From Streptomyces stelliscabiei (GTDB lineage Bacteria > Actinomycetota > Actinomycetes > Streptomycetales > Streptomycetaceae): 64,000 nucleotides of DNA. The DNA lies in NCBI RefSeq assembly GCF_014873495.1, contig NZ_JADBGF010000001.1, forward strand, positions 5,580,001 through 5,644,000, read 5' to 3'. Of this stretch, positions 1 through 8,109 are shown piece after piece. Each line of letters begins with the position of its first letter. Positions within the stretch are counted from its first letter, which is position 1. Below the pieces are notes generated by a model that was not told where the DNA came from, did no database searches, and saw nothing but the letters and a program-made list of their open reading frames with translations. Both the position numbers and the translations under genes were made by a program.

Positions 1-262
1 CCGACACCCGGGCGAGATCCATGACCGGTTCGTGCCAGTACTCCACGGACCCCGCCTGCCAGCTGCCGCCGTGCGCCCAGACCAGCCAGCCGTACGGGTT
101 CGGGCCGGGCCGGTAGACCCGCACCGGGATGCTGTGCGTCCCAGCGTTGAGCGACCGGCCCTCCCAGTCGGCCTCCTCGCGCTGTGGGTCGCCGAGACGT
201 ACGGAGGTGAGGGCTCGCAGGCCGGCGTCCGGCGGCCCGTACCGCCCGTCGTCAGTGCGCAC
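1..262 (-). CDS. Alpha/beta hydrolase, N-terminal part (runs off the window)
   Basis: The reverse strand is open from a GTG at 262 to the window edge, so only about 87 residues are visible. They contain the segment WLVWAHGGSW, which matches the HGG-type oxyanion-hole motif of hormone-sensitive-lipase-like and related esterases; the catalytic Ser, Asp and His would lie outside the window. The GTG lies inside the last codons of the upstream MFS gene (overlap about 11 bases), which suggests translational coupling, so hydrolase and pump may be co-expressed. No clear ribosome-binding site decides the start. The fold is a family-level inference from one motif; the substrate is unknown. Confidence 0.6.
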   Translation of the reverse strand, partial: MRTDDGRYGPPDAGLRALTSVRLGDPQREEADWEGRSLNAGTHSIPVRVYRPGPNPYGWLVWAHGGSWQAGSVEYWHEPVMDLARVS

Positions 263-1700
263 TCGACCGGGCGCCGCGCAGGAACAGGGCGCTGGTGAGG
301 GTGCCGAGGAGCACGATGGCGGCGTTCACCGCGATCGCGACCTTCAGACCGCCGAGCATGGCCGAGGCTCCGGTGCCGGTCATGGCGGCGGTGGCGATGG
401 CGCTCATGATCGGCGTACCCATGGTGATGCCGACCTGCTGGGTCATGGTGGCGAGGCCGGTGGCCAGGCCCTGTTCGTGGTCGGCGAGCCCCGAGGTGGC
501 GGTGACCATGAATCCCACGATGACGAGCATGTTTCCGACTCCACCGGCGAAGGTGGCGACCAGCAGCAGCCACATCCACGAGCGGTCGTCGCCGAGGCCG
601 AGCAGGGCCACGGTGAACACGGTCTGCAGAATGCCGCCCACGATCAGCGTCTGCTTACTGCCGATCTTCCCGATGACCCGCGGGGCCGTGGAGCCGCCTA
701 CGACCGTTCCGATGCCCAGTACACCGAAGGACAGACCGGCGGCCAGCGGGGAGAAGCCGAGCACTTCCTGGAGGTAGAGGGTCAGCAGGAAGACCAGCGA
801 GGTCTCGGTGACGAACGCGATCAGACCGGCGACGTTGCCCCAGGCCACGGAGCGCTTGCCAAGCACGCTGAGCGGGACCAGCGGCGCGGACACCTTGCGC
901 TCGACGGCGTAGAACACGAGCAGCAGTGCCACACCCGCCGCCAGCGGCAGCAGTGCGTCCGCCGAGCCCCAGCCCTTCTCACCGGCCTGGGTGAGGCCGA
1001 AGACGATGGCCAGCAGGCCGAGCGTGACGCTGATCGCACCGGGCAGGTCCAGCTTCGGGCGCTCGTCGGGCCGGGATTCCTTGATGACCGTCGGGGCGAT
1101 GACCAGCACGGCGAGGGCGACGGGCACGTTGATGAAGAACGCCCAGCGCCACGACAGCAGGTCGGTCAGCAGGCCGCCGAGGATGGCTCCGGTGGTGAAC
1201 CCGGCGGACATCAACGCCCCGTTGAGGCCGAGCGCCTTCTCGCGCAGCGGACCCTCCGGGAACGAGGTCGTCAGTAGCGACAACCCGGCCGGGGTGACGG
1301 CGGCGGTGGCCAGGCCCTGGCAGACGCGGGCCGCGATCAGCACTTCCGGGCTCTGCGCCAGGCCGCCCACGAGTGAGGCCGCGCCCAGGAGGACGAGGCC
1401 GCCGAGAAACAGCCGTCGACGGCCGAACAGGTCCGCGACCCGGCCGAAGAGCAGGGTGAAGCCGGCGGCGCACAGGGCAAATGATGTGGCGATCCACTGC
1501 AGGTGCCCGAGCGAGAAGCCGAGGCCCTCGCCTATCACCGGCAGCGCCACGTTCAGGATGGAGAAGTCCACGGCCAGCATGAACTGGGCGGCGAGCAGCA
1601 GCACCAGTACCAGCCGGAGCCGGGGTGTGAGCACGGTCGGTGCCGTGCCGACGGCGGTGCCGGACGCGGTACCGGCCGCCTCCGAATCAGTGACAGACAT
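252..1700 (-). CDS. MFS multidrug efflux transporter (DHA2/EmrB-like)
   Basis: A 482-residue polytopic membrane protein that probably exports a toxic compound using the proton gradient. After a short cytoplasmic N-terminus come about 14 hydrophobic segments, the number typical of the DHA2 branch. The loop motif GRVADLFGRRRLFL after TM2 is the MFS motif A, and GRCQGLA-like and TTGAILGGLLTD segments fit motif C of drug:H+ antiporters. It diverges from an MmyB-type regulator at 1941, and a TCACGG/CCGTGA palindrome lies just upstream of its ATG. This is the usual arrangement for a pump repressed by its neighbour. The substrate cannot be read from the sequence. Confidence 0.85.
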   Translation of the reverse strand: MSVTDSEAAGTASGTAVGTAPTVLTPRLRLVLVLLLAAQFMLAVDFSILNVALPVIGEGLGFSLGHLQWIATSFALCAAGFTLLFGRVADLFGRRRLFLGGLVLLGAASLVGGLAQSPEVLIAARVCQGLATAAVTPAGLSLLTTSFPEGPLREKALGLNGALMSAGFTTGAILGGLLTDLLSWRWAFFINVPVALAVLVIAPTVIKESRPDERPKLDLPGAISVTLGLLAIVFGLTQAGEKGWGSADALLPLAAGVALLLVFYAVERKVSAPLVPLSVLGKRSVAWGNVAGLIAFVTETSLVFLLTLYLQEVLGFSPLAAGLSFGVLGIGTVVGGSTAPRVIGKIGSKQTLIVGGILQTVFTVALLGLGDDRSWMWLLLVATFAGGVGNMLVIVGFMVTATSGLADHEQGLATGLATMTQQVGITMGTPIMSAIATAAMTGTGASAMLGGLKVAIAVNAAIVLLGTLTSALFLRGARSSAH

Positions 1701-1718
1701 GACGTCGAGTCCCTTTCC

Positions 1719-1732
1719 TCACGGTTCCGTGA
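1719..1732. promoter_or_regulatory. Palindrome between divergent pump and regulator (candidate operator)
   Basis: TCACGGTTCCGTGA is two perfect 6-base arms around TT, placed 19 to 32 bases upstream of the pump ATG in the divergent gap between the transporter and the XRE/MmyB regulator. Position and symmetry fit a binding site for the neighbouring regulator. Binding is inferred; no second copy was noticed in the gap. Confidence 0.4.
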
Positions 1733-1940
1733 AACCCGCGCACACTGGGTCGCGTCGCGCGCGGTTACAGAGAAGAGGCTCGTCGTTGCCCGGATCGCCA
1801 GCCAGAACCCTGTCTCGCACAGCCAGCGGGAGGGTAGTCATCACAGGACCACCCTTACAGCCCCCGGCCTCCGGAACAGGCGGGCATCATGGGAAGTCAG
1901 TGGCCACGGCCTGTCGCACTCCGCCGACCTGGAGGCATGG

Positions 1941-2825
1941 ATGGACGCCCCGTCCGAGTTGGGAGACTTCCTCAAGTCGCGCCGCGCCGCGCTGCGCCCC
2001 GAGGATGTCGGCATCACCCCGCACCCGAACCGACGTCGCGTCACCGGCCTCCGTCGCGAGGAGCTGGCGATGCTCGCCGGCGTCAGCATCACCCACTACA
2101 CCCGCCTCGAACAGGGGCGTGCGCTCAGCGCCTCCGACGGCGTGCTGGAGGCGATCGCACGTACCCTCCGCCTCTCCGACGACGAGACGGCCCACCTGAA
2201 GGACCTCGCCCGCCCCGCAGCAGCTTCGTCCCGGTCGGCTTCGCCACGGGTGACACATGCCAGCGCCTCGGCCCGACAATTGCTGGCGGCCATGAGCGAC
2301 GTGCCTGCCCTCGTCCTGGACCGGCGCAACGACGTCCTCGCCTGGAACCGGATGGGGCACGCCCTGCTCGCCGGACATCTGGCGCCCGAGAGCCCCGACG
2401 TGCCGGCGACCCGGCCCAACCTGACCCGGATGCTCTTCCTGGACGAGCAGTACCAGGAGTTGTTTACGAACTGGAACGAGGAGGCCCAACTCGGCGTGGC
2501 CTCCTTGCGCCTGGTCGCGGGCCGCCATCCCCACGACCGCGCCCTCGCGGAACTCGTCGGCCAGCTCACCATGAACTGCGACGAGTTCGCTTCCCGCTGG
2601 GCCCGGCACCCGGTCCGCACCTGCACCTCAGGGGTGAAACACCTGCGCCATCCGCAAGTCGGCGCGATGGACCTCAGCTTCGAGAACCTTGTCATCCCCG
2701 GCGCTTCCGGCCAACGCCTCATCGCCTACACGGCCGAGCCCGGCTCGCCGTCGGAGGCGGCGCTGCGGCTGCTCGGTAGCGTGACGGCTCCGGTGGCACA
2801 GGACCCGACGGCGATACGGAGCTGA
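1941..2825 (+). CDS. XRE-family regulator with MmyB-like ligand-binding domain
   Basis: A 294-residue transcription factor. Residues about 5-75 form a Cro/C1 helix-turn-helix (GLRREELAMLAGVSITHYTRLEQGRA is the recognition region, typical of this actinobacterial family). Residues about 105-275 form the MmyB-type sensor domain, recognisable by NDVLAWN, the NLTRMLFLD segment and the GVKHLRHPQVG segment. MmyB-type sensors are thought to bind a fatty acid or similar hydrophobic ligand. The ATG at 1941 is chosen because GGAGG lies five bases upstream; the reading frame is open further upstream but without family similarity. It is divergent from the pump at 252-1700 and likely controls it. Confidence 0.85.
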   Translation: MDAPSELGDFLKSRRAALRPEDVGITPHPNRRRVTGLRREELAMLAGVSITHYTRLEQGRALSASDGVLEAIARTLRLSDDETAHLKDLARPAAASSRSASPRVTHASASARQLLAAMSDVPALVLDRRNDVLAWNRMGHALLAGHLAPESPDVPATRPNLTRMLFLDEQYQELFTNWNEEAQLGVASLRLVAGRHPHDRALAELVGQLTMNCDEFASRWARHPVRTCTSGVKHLRHPQVGAMDLSFENLVIPGASGQRLIAYTAEPGSPSEAALRLLGSVTAPVAQDPTAIRS

Positions 2826-2864
2826 AGCACCGCCGGACCCGCCGCCGGGCGATGCCCGCCTCGC

Positions 2865-4091
2865 TCAGGCACTGCGCCGCCCGGCGAACAGAGACTCCAT
2901 CGGGTGCCCGGCGTGGGCGAGGCGCATGTAGGTGTACGCCGCCGAGGCCATGGTCATGTGGTGGTGCCAGGCGGGGAAGGAGCGCCCGGCGAAGTCCAGC
3001 AGATTATGGCCGCCGTCCATGAGATCCGCAGTGACGGTGGAGCTGATGTAGAGACGGGTCAGCTCAAGGAGTTCGTCCAGCCGGTGGTGCACGAGGTTGG
3101 TGAGCCAGACCTGGGAGCTGGGCCGCCCCGCAGCGTCGAGCTCGGTGAACAGCCGGTACGTCTGCTGCCCACCGCTGGTCTGCCGCGGCACGAGAGTGGA
3201 CAGGATCTGCGCCTGCCGGAATCTGCCGTCGGCCCCCGTAACGGTGGCGATGCGCCGGCTCCACGTCCGTTGTGCACCGGGCGCGCCCGGGAGCCCGTCG
3301 ACCGCAATGTCGGCCCTCCCCTGTCGCCCGGTCCGCACGCCGGCGGAGAGCGTCCGCTCCCGCATGCTCCCGGAGCCGGCAGACAACTGGCGGGGATGCA
3401 CGGCGACCACGAAGTCCCTCCCGGTGCGGTCCAGCTGGGATGTCAGCTCTCTGAAGTCGGTCGCGTCGCTCATATCGGCCACTACGGGCACGGGCGGCGA
3501 GGAGCTACGTGTGGCCATGCTGCCCACCAGGTCGAGCATGTGCTTCCACTGCGGCTGGAAGCTCTCAGTCTCGGGTATGCGGGCGCGTCGGCGTAGCTGA
3601 GGGTCATCGGTCCACTGCCGAGGAAGGAACAGACGCCAGTCGATCGGAAAGTTGGCACCGGGGCATGACAGGAAGAGAGCGATCCCCAGCTGGCAGTTGA
3701 GGCGCCGCCCGGTTGAGTTGACGAACCGCTGGTGCACGCCCACGGAGTGGCCGCCACGCTTGGGCAGGGCGACCGGCGTCAGGGTCCAGGCCCGTACGGA
3801 CGACCTCTCCTCGACCCACCGGTTCAGCGCGTCACGGGCCGGTTCCCACTCCCATGGACTGCTGTTGATGAACTGCTGTAATGAATACCAGGCCGTAGGT
3901 GAGGCGGATACGGACTCGGCCAACCGTCGCATGGACTTCTTGCCCTCGGTGAGCAACAGTCCCCTCAGGTAGACATGAGCCCACCGACGCTGGTCGGCTC
4001 GCGGTAGATATCCGAAGATCTCCTCGACCAGCGTGTCCACGGTGTCTATGCCCGCTCCTGCCATGATCTGCCACGCGCGTGTCGCCTTCAT
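2865..4091 (-). CDS. IS701-family transposase homologue, probably domesticated
   Basis: A 408-residue protein with the overall plan of IS701-type DDE transposases. A helical N-terminal region is followed by the first catalytic Asp context (VVADMSDATDF, about residue 205), and the C-terminus ends in the family signature WHHHMTMASAAY. Where family members carry the catalytic Glu (RWxIEE before the final WxxWHRH), this protein reads VTADLMDGGHN, so the Glu seems lost. No terminal inverted repeats were seen. Its ATG overlaps the stop of the upstream MFS gene (ATGA), so it is translated from the pump operon. This arrangement argues for a retained host function, perhaps DNA binding, rather than a mobile element. 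Function unknown. Confidence 0.65.
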   Translation of the reverse strand: MKATRAWQIMAGAGIDTVDTLVEEIFGYLPRADQRRWAHVYLRGLLLTEGKKSMRRLAESVSASPTAWYSLQQFINSSPWEWEPARDALNRWVEERSSVRAWTLTPVALPKRGGHSVGVHQRFVNSTGRRLNCQLGIALFLSCPGANFPIDWRLFLPRQWTDDPQLRRRARIPETESFQPQWKHMLDLVGSMATRSSSPPVPVVADMSDATDFRELTSQLDRTGRDFVVAVHPRQLSAGSGSMRERTLSAGVRTGRQGRADIAVDGLPGAPGAQRTWSRRIATVTGADGRFRQAQILSTLVPRQTSGGQQTYRLFTELDAAGRPSSQVWLTNLVHHRLDELLELTRLYISSTVTADLMDGGHNLLDFAGRSFPAWHHHMTMASAAYTYMRLAHAGHPMESLFAGRRSA

Positions 4092-5359
4092 GACTGGCGA
4101 CCTCCCTTGGCGTCTACAGAGTTCCGAGTGCGATTCGTCGTGGTGACCGAGTGTTTCCCCACCAAGGCCGTGGAGTCGGGGGGCGACGCATGCTGCTCCG
4201 CGGTACTGCGCTGGACCTGGCGTCTGTCGAGGTGTCCGGACAACAGAGCGACGCCGAGCCCGGTGGCGGCCAGAGCGGCGCCGATCCAGTTAGGCGCTGT
4301 GTAACCCAGCCCGTGGTCGATGGCAGCGCCGCTGAACGAGGCGCCCAGCGCGTTCCCGAGGTTGAACGCGGCGATGTTGGCCGCCGCTGCCATAGCGGGT
4401 GCGCCCTGGGCCTTCTGCATGACGCGCATCTGGAGTGGCGGGACGGTGGCGAAGCCGACGGCGCCGAACACGGCTATGGTCACGGCGGCCGGCACCTGGC
4501 TGCGGGAGGTGAAGACGAAGACCACCAGCACCGTGGCGAGCAAGCCCAACACCCAGTAGAGCGTGGGCATCACGGCCCGGTCGGCAGCCCGGCCACCGAC
4601 GATGTTTCCGGCAGTCAGGCCGAGACCGAACAGGACCAGAAGCCAGGAGACCGCCGAAGCGGAATAGCCCGCGAGGCCGGTCATCATCGGGACCAAGTAG
4701 GTGAACGAGGCAAATACACCGGCGAAGCCGAGCGTGGTCGTGAGGATCGCCAGCCACACCTGCGGATGCCGGAACATCGCCAGTTCCCCGCGCAGACCGG
4801 ACACCGCGTCACGGCTCTGACGTGGAACGAGCAGAGCGACGCCCAACGCCCCTGTGGCACCTAGCGCCGTGACCGCCCAGAACGTGGATCGCCAGCCCAA
4901 GTGCTGTCCGAGCAGTGTGCCCAGCGGAACCCCGAGGACGTTGGCGAGGGTCAGGCCCGTGAACATCAGCGCGACGGCGCTTGCCTTACGGCCAGGGGCC
5001 ACCAGATCCACCGCGACAACGGAGCCGATGCCGAAGAACGCCCCGTGGCACAGCGCCGCGACCAAGCGGCCGGCCATCAGTACGCCGTAGTCCGGGGCGA
5101 CCGCGCAGATCAGATTGCCCGCTATGAACACGCCCATGAGTACCAACAGCATGGTCTTGCGCGGCAGTCGGGTGCCTGCAGCCGTCATCAGCGGGGCACC
5201 GACCACAACACCGAGCGCGTAGCCGGTGACCAGCATCCCTGCGCTGGGAATGGTCACCGACAGGTCGTCCGCCACTTCTGGTAGCAGACCTACGATGACG
5301 AACTCGGTGGTGCCGATAGCGAATGCACCCACAGCGAGAGCTAGAAGTGCCAGCGGCAC
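4088..5359 (-). CDS. MFS transporter (DHA1, AraJ/Cmx-like)
   Basis: A 423-residue membrane protein with 12 predicted hydrophobic helices. The N-terminus AIGTTEFVIVGLLPEVA is characteristic of the DHA1 branch containing AraJ, YdhP and actinobacterial chloramphenicol exporters. The GTG at 5359 has a good AGGAG six bases upstream. The C-terminal tail of about 40 residues is hydrophilic. The stop overlaps the start of the transposase-like gene, so the two form one operon. It probably exports a drug or sugar-like compound; the close resemblance is to the family, not to a defined substrate. Confidence 0.85.
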   Translation of the reverse strand: MPLALLALAVGAFAIGTTEFVIVGLLPEVADDLSVTIPSAGMLVTGYALGVVVGAPLMTAAGTRLPRKTMLLVLMGVFIAGNLICAVAPDYGVLMAGRLVAALCHGAFFGIGSVVAVDLVAPGRKASAVALMFTGLTLANVLGVPLGTLLGQHLGWRSTFWAVTALGATGALGVALLVPRQSRDAVSGLRGELAMFRHPQVWLAILTTTLGFAGVFASFTYLVPMMTGLAGYSASAVSWLLVLFGLGLTAGNIVGGRAADRAVMPTLYWVLGLLATVLVVFVFTSRSQVPAAVTIAVFGAVGFATVPPLQMRVMQKAQGAPAMAAAANIAAFNLGNALGASFSGAAIDHGLGYTAPNWIGAALAATGLGVALLSGHLDRRQVQRSTAEQHASPPDSTALVGKHSVTTTNRTRNSVDAKGGRQS

Positions 5360-5770
5360 GGAAGACTCCTTTCTCGGGCAGCGTCAGGCAGCCCGACCCC
5401 AGGCAGCGCACAACTGTCAGGGCATGGGGACTGGGCCTGGTTGGGACAGCGGAAAGGCCCGGGGGAACCGGCGGCGGGCACCACCGAAGATTGGTGCGTG
5501 ACATGACAAGACGCGAGGCAGTCTTTGTGGGGCGCCTCGCCGGCTGCCCACACCTGCTGGGTCGATCGTGCCGTCAGATTCGAACTGGCGTCCACGGGCA
5601 CGCCGATGTGCCGCGCGAGTGCCTTCCATCCTCTGAGTCGCTGACCTGCCGGAGACCGGCAAGGGTCTCCACGCCTCGTCAAGGACGACTAGGGGCCCCC
5701 TTAGGTGTCAACTTGTTGGCGATGGTGCCAATATATTGACGCGATCGATCGAAGGTCAAGGAGGAACCTT
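5360..5770. other. Intergenic region between the MFS operon and the XRE cassette
   Basis: About 410 bases without a convincing gene. It must hold the promoter of the minus-strand MFS operon and that of the plus-strand cassette. Short inverted repeats lie near its right end: TTGGC/GCCAA at 5716-5731 and the self-complementary CGATCGATCG near 5742-5751. An AAGGT/ACCTT pair around the strong GGAGG at about 5752-5770 could hide the ribosome-binding site. None is strong enough to name. Confidence 0.3.
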
Positions 5771-5857
5771 GTGGACTGTCCAACACGTAGTACAGAGGGC
5801 CGATGTATCATCCCAGTGACTGCACGGGGCCGATTCGGCACCAGGAGTGATGCGTGA
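5771..5857 (+). CDS. Possible 28-residue leader peptide ahead of the XRE gene
   Basis: A GTG at 5771 sits six bases after a strong AAGGAGG-type ribosome-binding site. The 28-codon frame (MDCPTRSTEGR at its start) ends in TGA at 5855-5857, sharing GTGA with the start of the XRE gene at 5854. The combination of strong signal and stop-start overlap suggests a translated leader coupled to the downstream gene. Against it, codon use is not biased to G or C in the third position and the peptide resembles nothing known, so chance is possible. Confidence 0.3.
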   Translation: MDCPTRSTEGRCIIPVTARGRFGTRSDA

Positions 5858-6324
5858 CAGTAGATGACGACCGGCAGCAGGGGTGTTCGTTGGCCGAGCG
5901 CTTGAACGCGCTGTTCGCGACCGTGCGTTGGGCGGATCCGCGAGGCCGTCAACGGGAGTACTCGACCGCCGAAGTGGCGAAAGCGGTCACCGAGGACCCG
6001 TCCCATCCGGCCACCCTGTCGCGAAGTTACCTCGCGATGCTCCGTAACGGATCCCACACGAACCCGACATTGAGCGTACTTGTGGGTCTTGCGAAGTTCT
6101 TCGACGATCATCGAGACCCAGGGGCCCCGCCGATCACCGTCCACGAGCTCGTGGCGCAAGAGGCGTCCGATGACGCGCTATTGCGGCAGGTTCTGGCCAG
6201 TCGTCAGGTGCGGAAGGTCGCGATGAGGGCGGGCATGATGACGCCGGCCATGCGTGAACAGCTGCTCAAGATGATCGATGTTCTCGATCAGGACGGCACT
6301 CCCGATCCCGACTTAGGGGTATGA
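5854..6324 (+). CDS. XRE-type transcriptional regulator of the metallopeptidase cassette
   Basis: A 156-residue protein. Residues about 30-95 resemble a Cro/C1-type helix-turn-helix of the kind found before ImmA-like genes in actinobacteria: the region has YSTAEVAKAV, then LSRSYLAMLRNGSHTNPTLSVLVGLAKFF. The C-terminal 50 residues are charged and helical. The GTG start has AGGAG seven bases upstream. The stop overlaps the next gene (ATGA at 6321-6324). By analogy with ImmR/ImmA pairs, the metallopeptidase may cleave or activate this repressor; that is inference. Base composition is lower in GC than in flanking genes. Confidence 0.75.
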   Translation: MTVDDDRQQGCSLAERLNALFATVRWADPRGRQREYSTAEVAKAVTEDPSHPATLSRSYLAMLRNGSHTNPTLSVLVGLAKFFDDHRDPGAPPITVHELVAQEASDDALLRQVLASRQVRKVAMRAGMMTPAMREQLLKMIDVLDQDGTPDPDLGV

Positions 6325-6857
6325 GAAAGGATATCGTGGCCGTACGGGAACGTCAGCTCCGTCGGTATTGTCGACGTCTTCTGCGCCATCTCGACATCCG
6401 ACCTCCATTGGATGTGCATGAATTGTGCAAAAAGATCGGCCAGTATCGAGGAAAGGAAATCAGGCTGATTCCCTGGGAGCTGCCGATTCCCGGACCTTCT
6501 GGGGTGTGGCTGTCCCAGCCGGGTGCGGAGACTATCTTTTACCAGAGGGAGACGTCCAGCCTCCATCAAGATCACATAATATTGCACGAGATCGGCCATA
6601 TCCTGGCCGATCACGAGAATGATCTGATTACGGCGGATGTGTTCTCCGATCCCGGTCCGGATTTCCCTGAGTTATTACTAAACCAGGGATTTCAGCGCAC
6701 GTCCTACAGTGAGGACTATGAGTACGAGGCGGAACTCGTCGCGACGATCATCCAGGAGTGGGCGGTGGTCATGGCCTATGTCACGCCCTGCCCACCCGAG
6801 GATCCGGCCCTCCACCCTCTGCGTTCTGCGTTGAACCCTCGCCTCGGGTGGCTGTGA
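6321..6857 (+). CDS. ImmA/IrrE-type zinc metallopeptidase
   Basis: A 178-residue protein with the zinc-binding HEIGH at residues 89-93 (context IILHEIGHILADH), the signature of the ImmA/IrrE (COG2856, M78) peptidase family. The N-terminal 85 residues fit the family's helical leader. A later Glu in the YEYEAELVA segment is a candidate third ligand. Codons 118 and 119 are both TTA (6672-6677), rare in Streptomyces and dependent on the bldA tRNA, so expression may be tied to development. It overlaps the regulator upstream (ATGA) and the membrane protein downstream (one base). Its likely substrate is the partner regulator, by analogy with ImmA-ImmR. Confidence 0.8.
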   Translation: MRKDIVAVRERQLRRYCRRLLRHLDIRPPLDVHELCKKIGQYRGKEIRLIPWELPIPGPSGVWLSQPGAETIFYQRETSSLHQDHIILHEIGHILADHENDLITADVFSDPGPDFPELLLNQGFQRTSYSEDYEYEAELVATIIQEWAVVMAYVTPCPPEDPALHPLRSALNPRLGWL

Positions 6858-7990
6858 TGTCTCAGGAACCAGTGGTCGTCATGCTGATCATTGGTTCGTT
6901 ATGGAAGTTCGTCGACTTGGTTCGCGCCCCGCATGACCGACTTTTGCGGACCTTGGTCTCATGTCTGCTGCTGCTCCTCGTCGGCGAGATCCTGAGTTTC
7001 CCGCAGATGATCCGCGCGGTCGACGGGCTGACGGCGGTCGGCGTGGACAAGGTTGCGTACAACGCGGTGCACATGATCGGCGTGTATGTGCTGGTCCTCT
7101 TCTTCCTCTCATCCGTCCTGGGTGCGAGTGCCGAATACCGGCGGCAACTAAACGTCAACACCGCGCTCCTCGCCGTCGTTCTGATCTCCCTGGCGACCTG
7201 CATGATCGCGACGCCCGCATCGATGCGGGCGCACACGTTGAGTACACCGCACATGGCGCAACCAGCGATCATGAGCTTCTACGTCATCGGCAACCTCTAC
7301 TATATCTATGTTTATTTGACGGCGAAGCTGTGGGTGTCGCGCTGTGCACGAATGGCATCACGCCATCTCGCGCTCGGGCTGTGGACCATGGTGGTTGGTC
7401 TCTTCGGTTTAATGATCGCAGCGGTCAATAGATTGATCTGGGCGTTTCAGCGTATCGGTGAACCCGGATCGCGCGAGGCGTTCCGCATCATGAACTCGTC
7501 GATGACTGACTGGGCGCTGAGTATCGTTCTGATCGGTATTTGTTACTCAGCCAGTGTCCAAATGTTCTTGTGTTGGAAATCTGCCCTGCACCACCGTCGC
7601 ATGTACAGCGAACTAACGCCTCTGTGGTCGGCTCTCGTCGCCGCATACCCGGATCTTGTGTTGAACCGCCCGGAAGCGTCCATGTGGAGTCGTGTCCGGC
7701 GCCCCCGTGCACACGAGCGCTTCTACCGTCGGCTCATCGAATGTCGCGACGGGCTAGTGCGCCTGAGCCCTTATCTGACACGTGTCGCCCCTCACGCCGA
7801 TCTTGCCCATGGACCGCCTGAGCAGACTGCCAAATACATCACCGAAGCGTTGGCGCTTCAGCCGGCTACGGAGGACCCGGAGATGGCACTCTTCGCAGCA
7901 CGGGTGGCGTTGCCACACACCAACGACCTGGGCGCGGATGTCGGTGCACTGATATCTATATCCCACGCTTTGCGCGGCAGGGCTTCGTAG
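6857..7990 (+). CDS. Polytopic membrane protein, MAB_1171c/DUF6545-like
   Basis: A 377-residue protein with six to seven hydrophobic helices in residues about 5-235 and a soluble C-terminal domain of about 140 residues. That domain contains the family-like stretch LTPLWSALVAAYPDL, followed by an arginine-rich RVRRPRAHERFYRRLIE. This plan matches the actinobacterial DUF6545 (MAB_1171c-like) proteins, which usually sit just behind an XRE gene and an ImmA-like gene, as here. The ATG at 6857 shares a base with the upstream stop (TGATG); a GTG at 6854 is an alternative. Role unknown; it may be the sensor or effector of the cassette. Confidence 0.7.
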   Translation: MSQEPVVVMLIIGSLWKFVDLVRAPHDRLLRTLVSCLLLLLVGEILSFPQMIRAVDGLTAVGVDKVAYNAVHMIGVYVLVLFFLSSVLGASAEYRRQLNVNTALLAVVLISLATCMIATPASMRAHTLSTPHMAQPAIMSFYVIGNLYYIYVYLTAKLWVSRCARMASRHLALGLWTMVVGLFGLMIAAVNRLIWAFQRIGEPGSREAFRIMNSSMTDWALSIVLIGICYSASVQMFLCWKSALHHRRMYSELTPLWSALVAAYPDLVLNRPEASMWSRVRRPRAHERFYRRLIECRDGLVRLSPYLTRVAPHADLAHGPPEQTAKYITEALALQPATEDPEMALFAARVALPHTNDLGADVGALISISHALRGRAS

Positions 7991-8109
7991 AGAGATCGGT
8001 GATCACTGGCCTCTTTGTCGGCAACCACTCGGCAGAGTGAATCGATCGCTCACCGGTCTGGCGGTTCGTCCGTCAAGTCCGATCCGGGCTGAAAACGGAT
8101 CGTCGAGTG

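Noticed and set aside
129..1277. Long plus-strand frame opposite the first MFS gene
   Set aside because: It lies antisense to a gene with clear membrane helices and MFS motifs; the translation is Gly/Arg/Gln-rich nonsense, a high-GC shadow.
1887..2609. Minus-strand frame opposite the MmyB regulator
   Set aside because: The translation has no domain pattern, and the plus strand has a complete helix-turn-helix and sensor domain there.
2865..4091. Active insertion sequence
   Set aside because: No terminal inverted repeats or target duplication seen, apparent loss of the catalytic Glu, and it is fused by overlap to a pump operon.
5701..6159. Minus-strand frame opposite the XRE gene
   Set aside because: The opposite strand has overlapping starts and a helix-turn-helix; this frame has no recognisable features.
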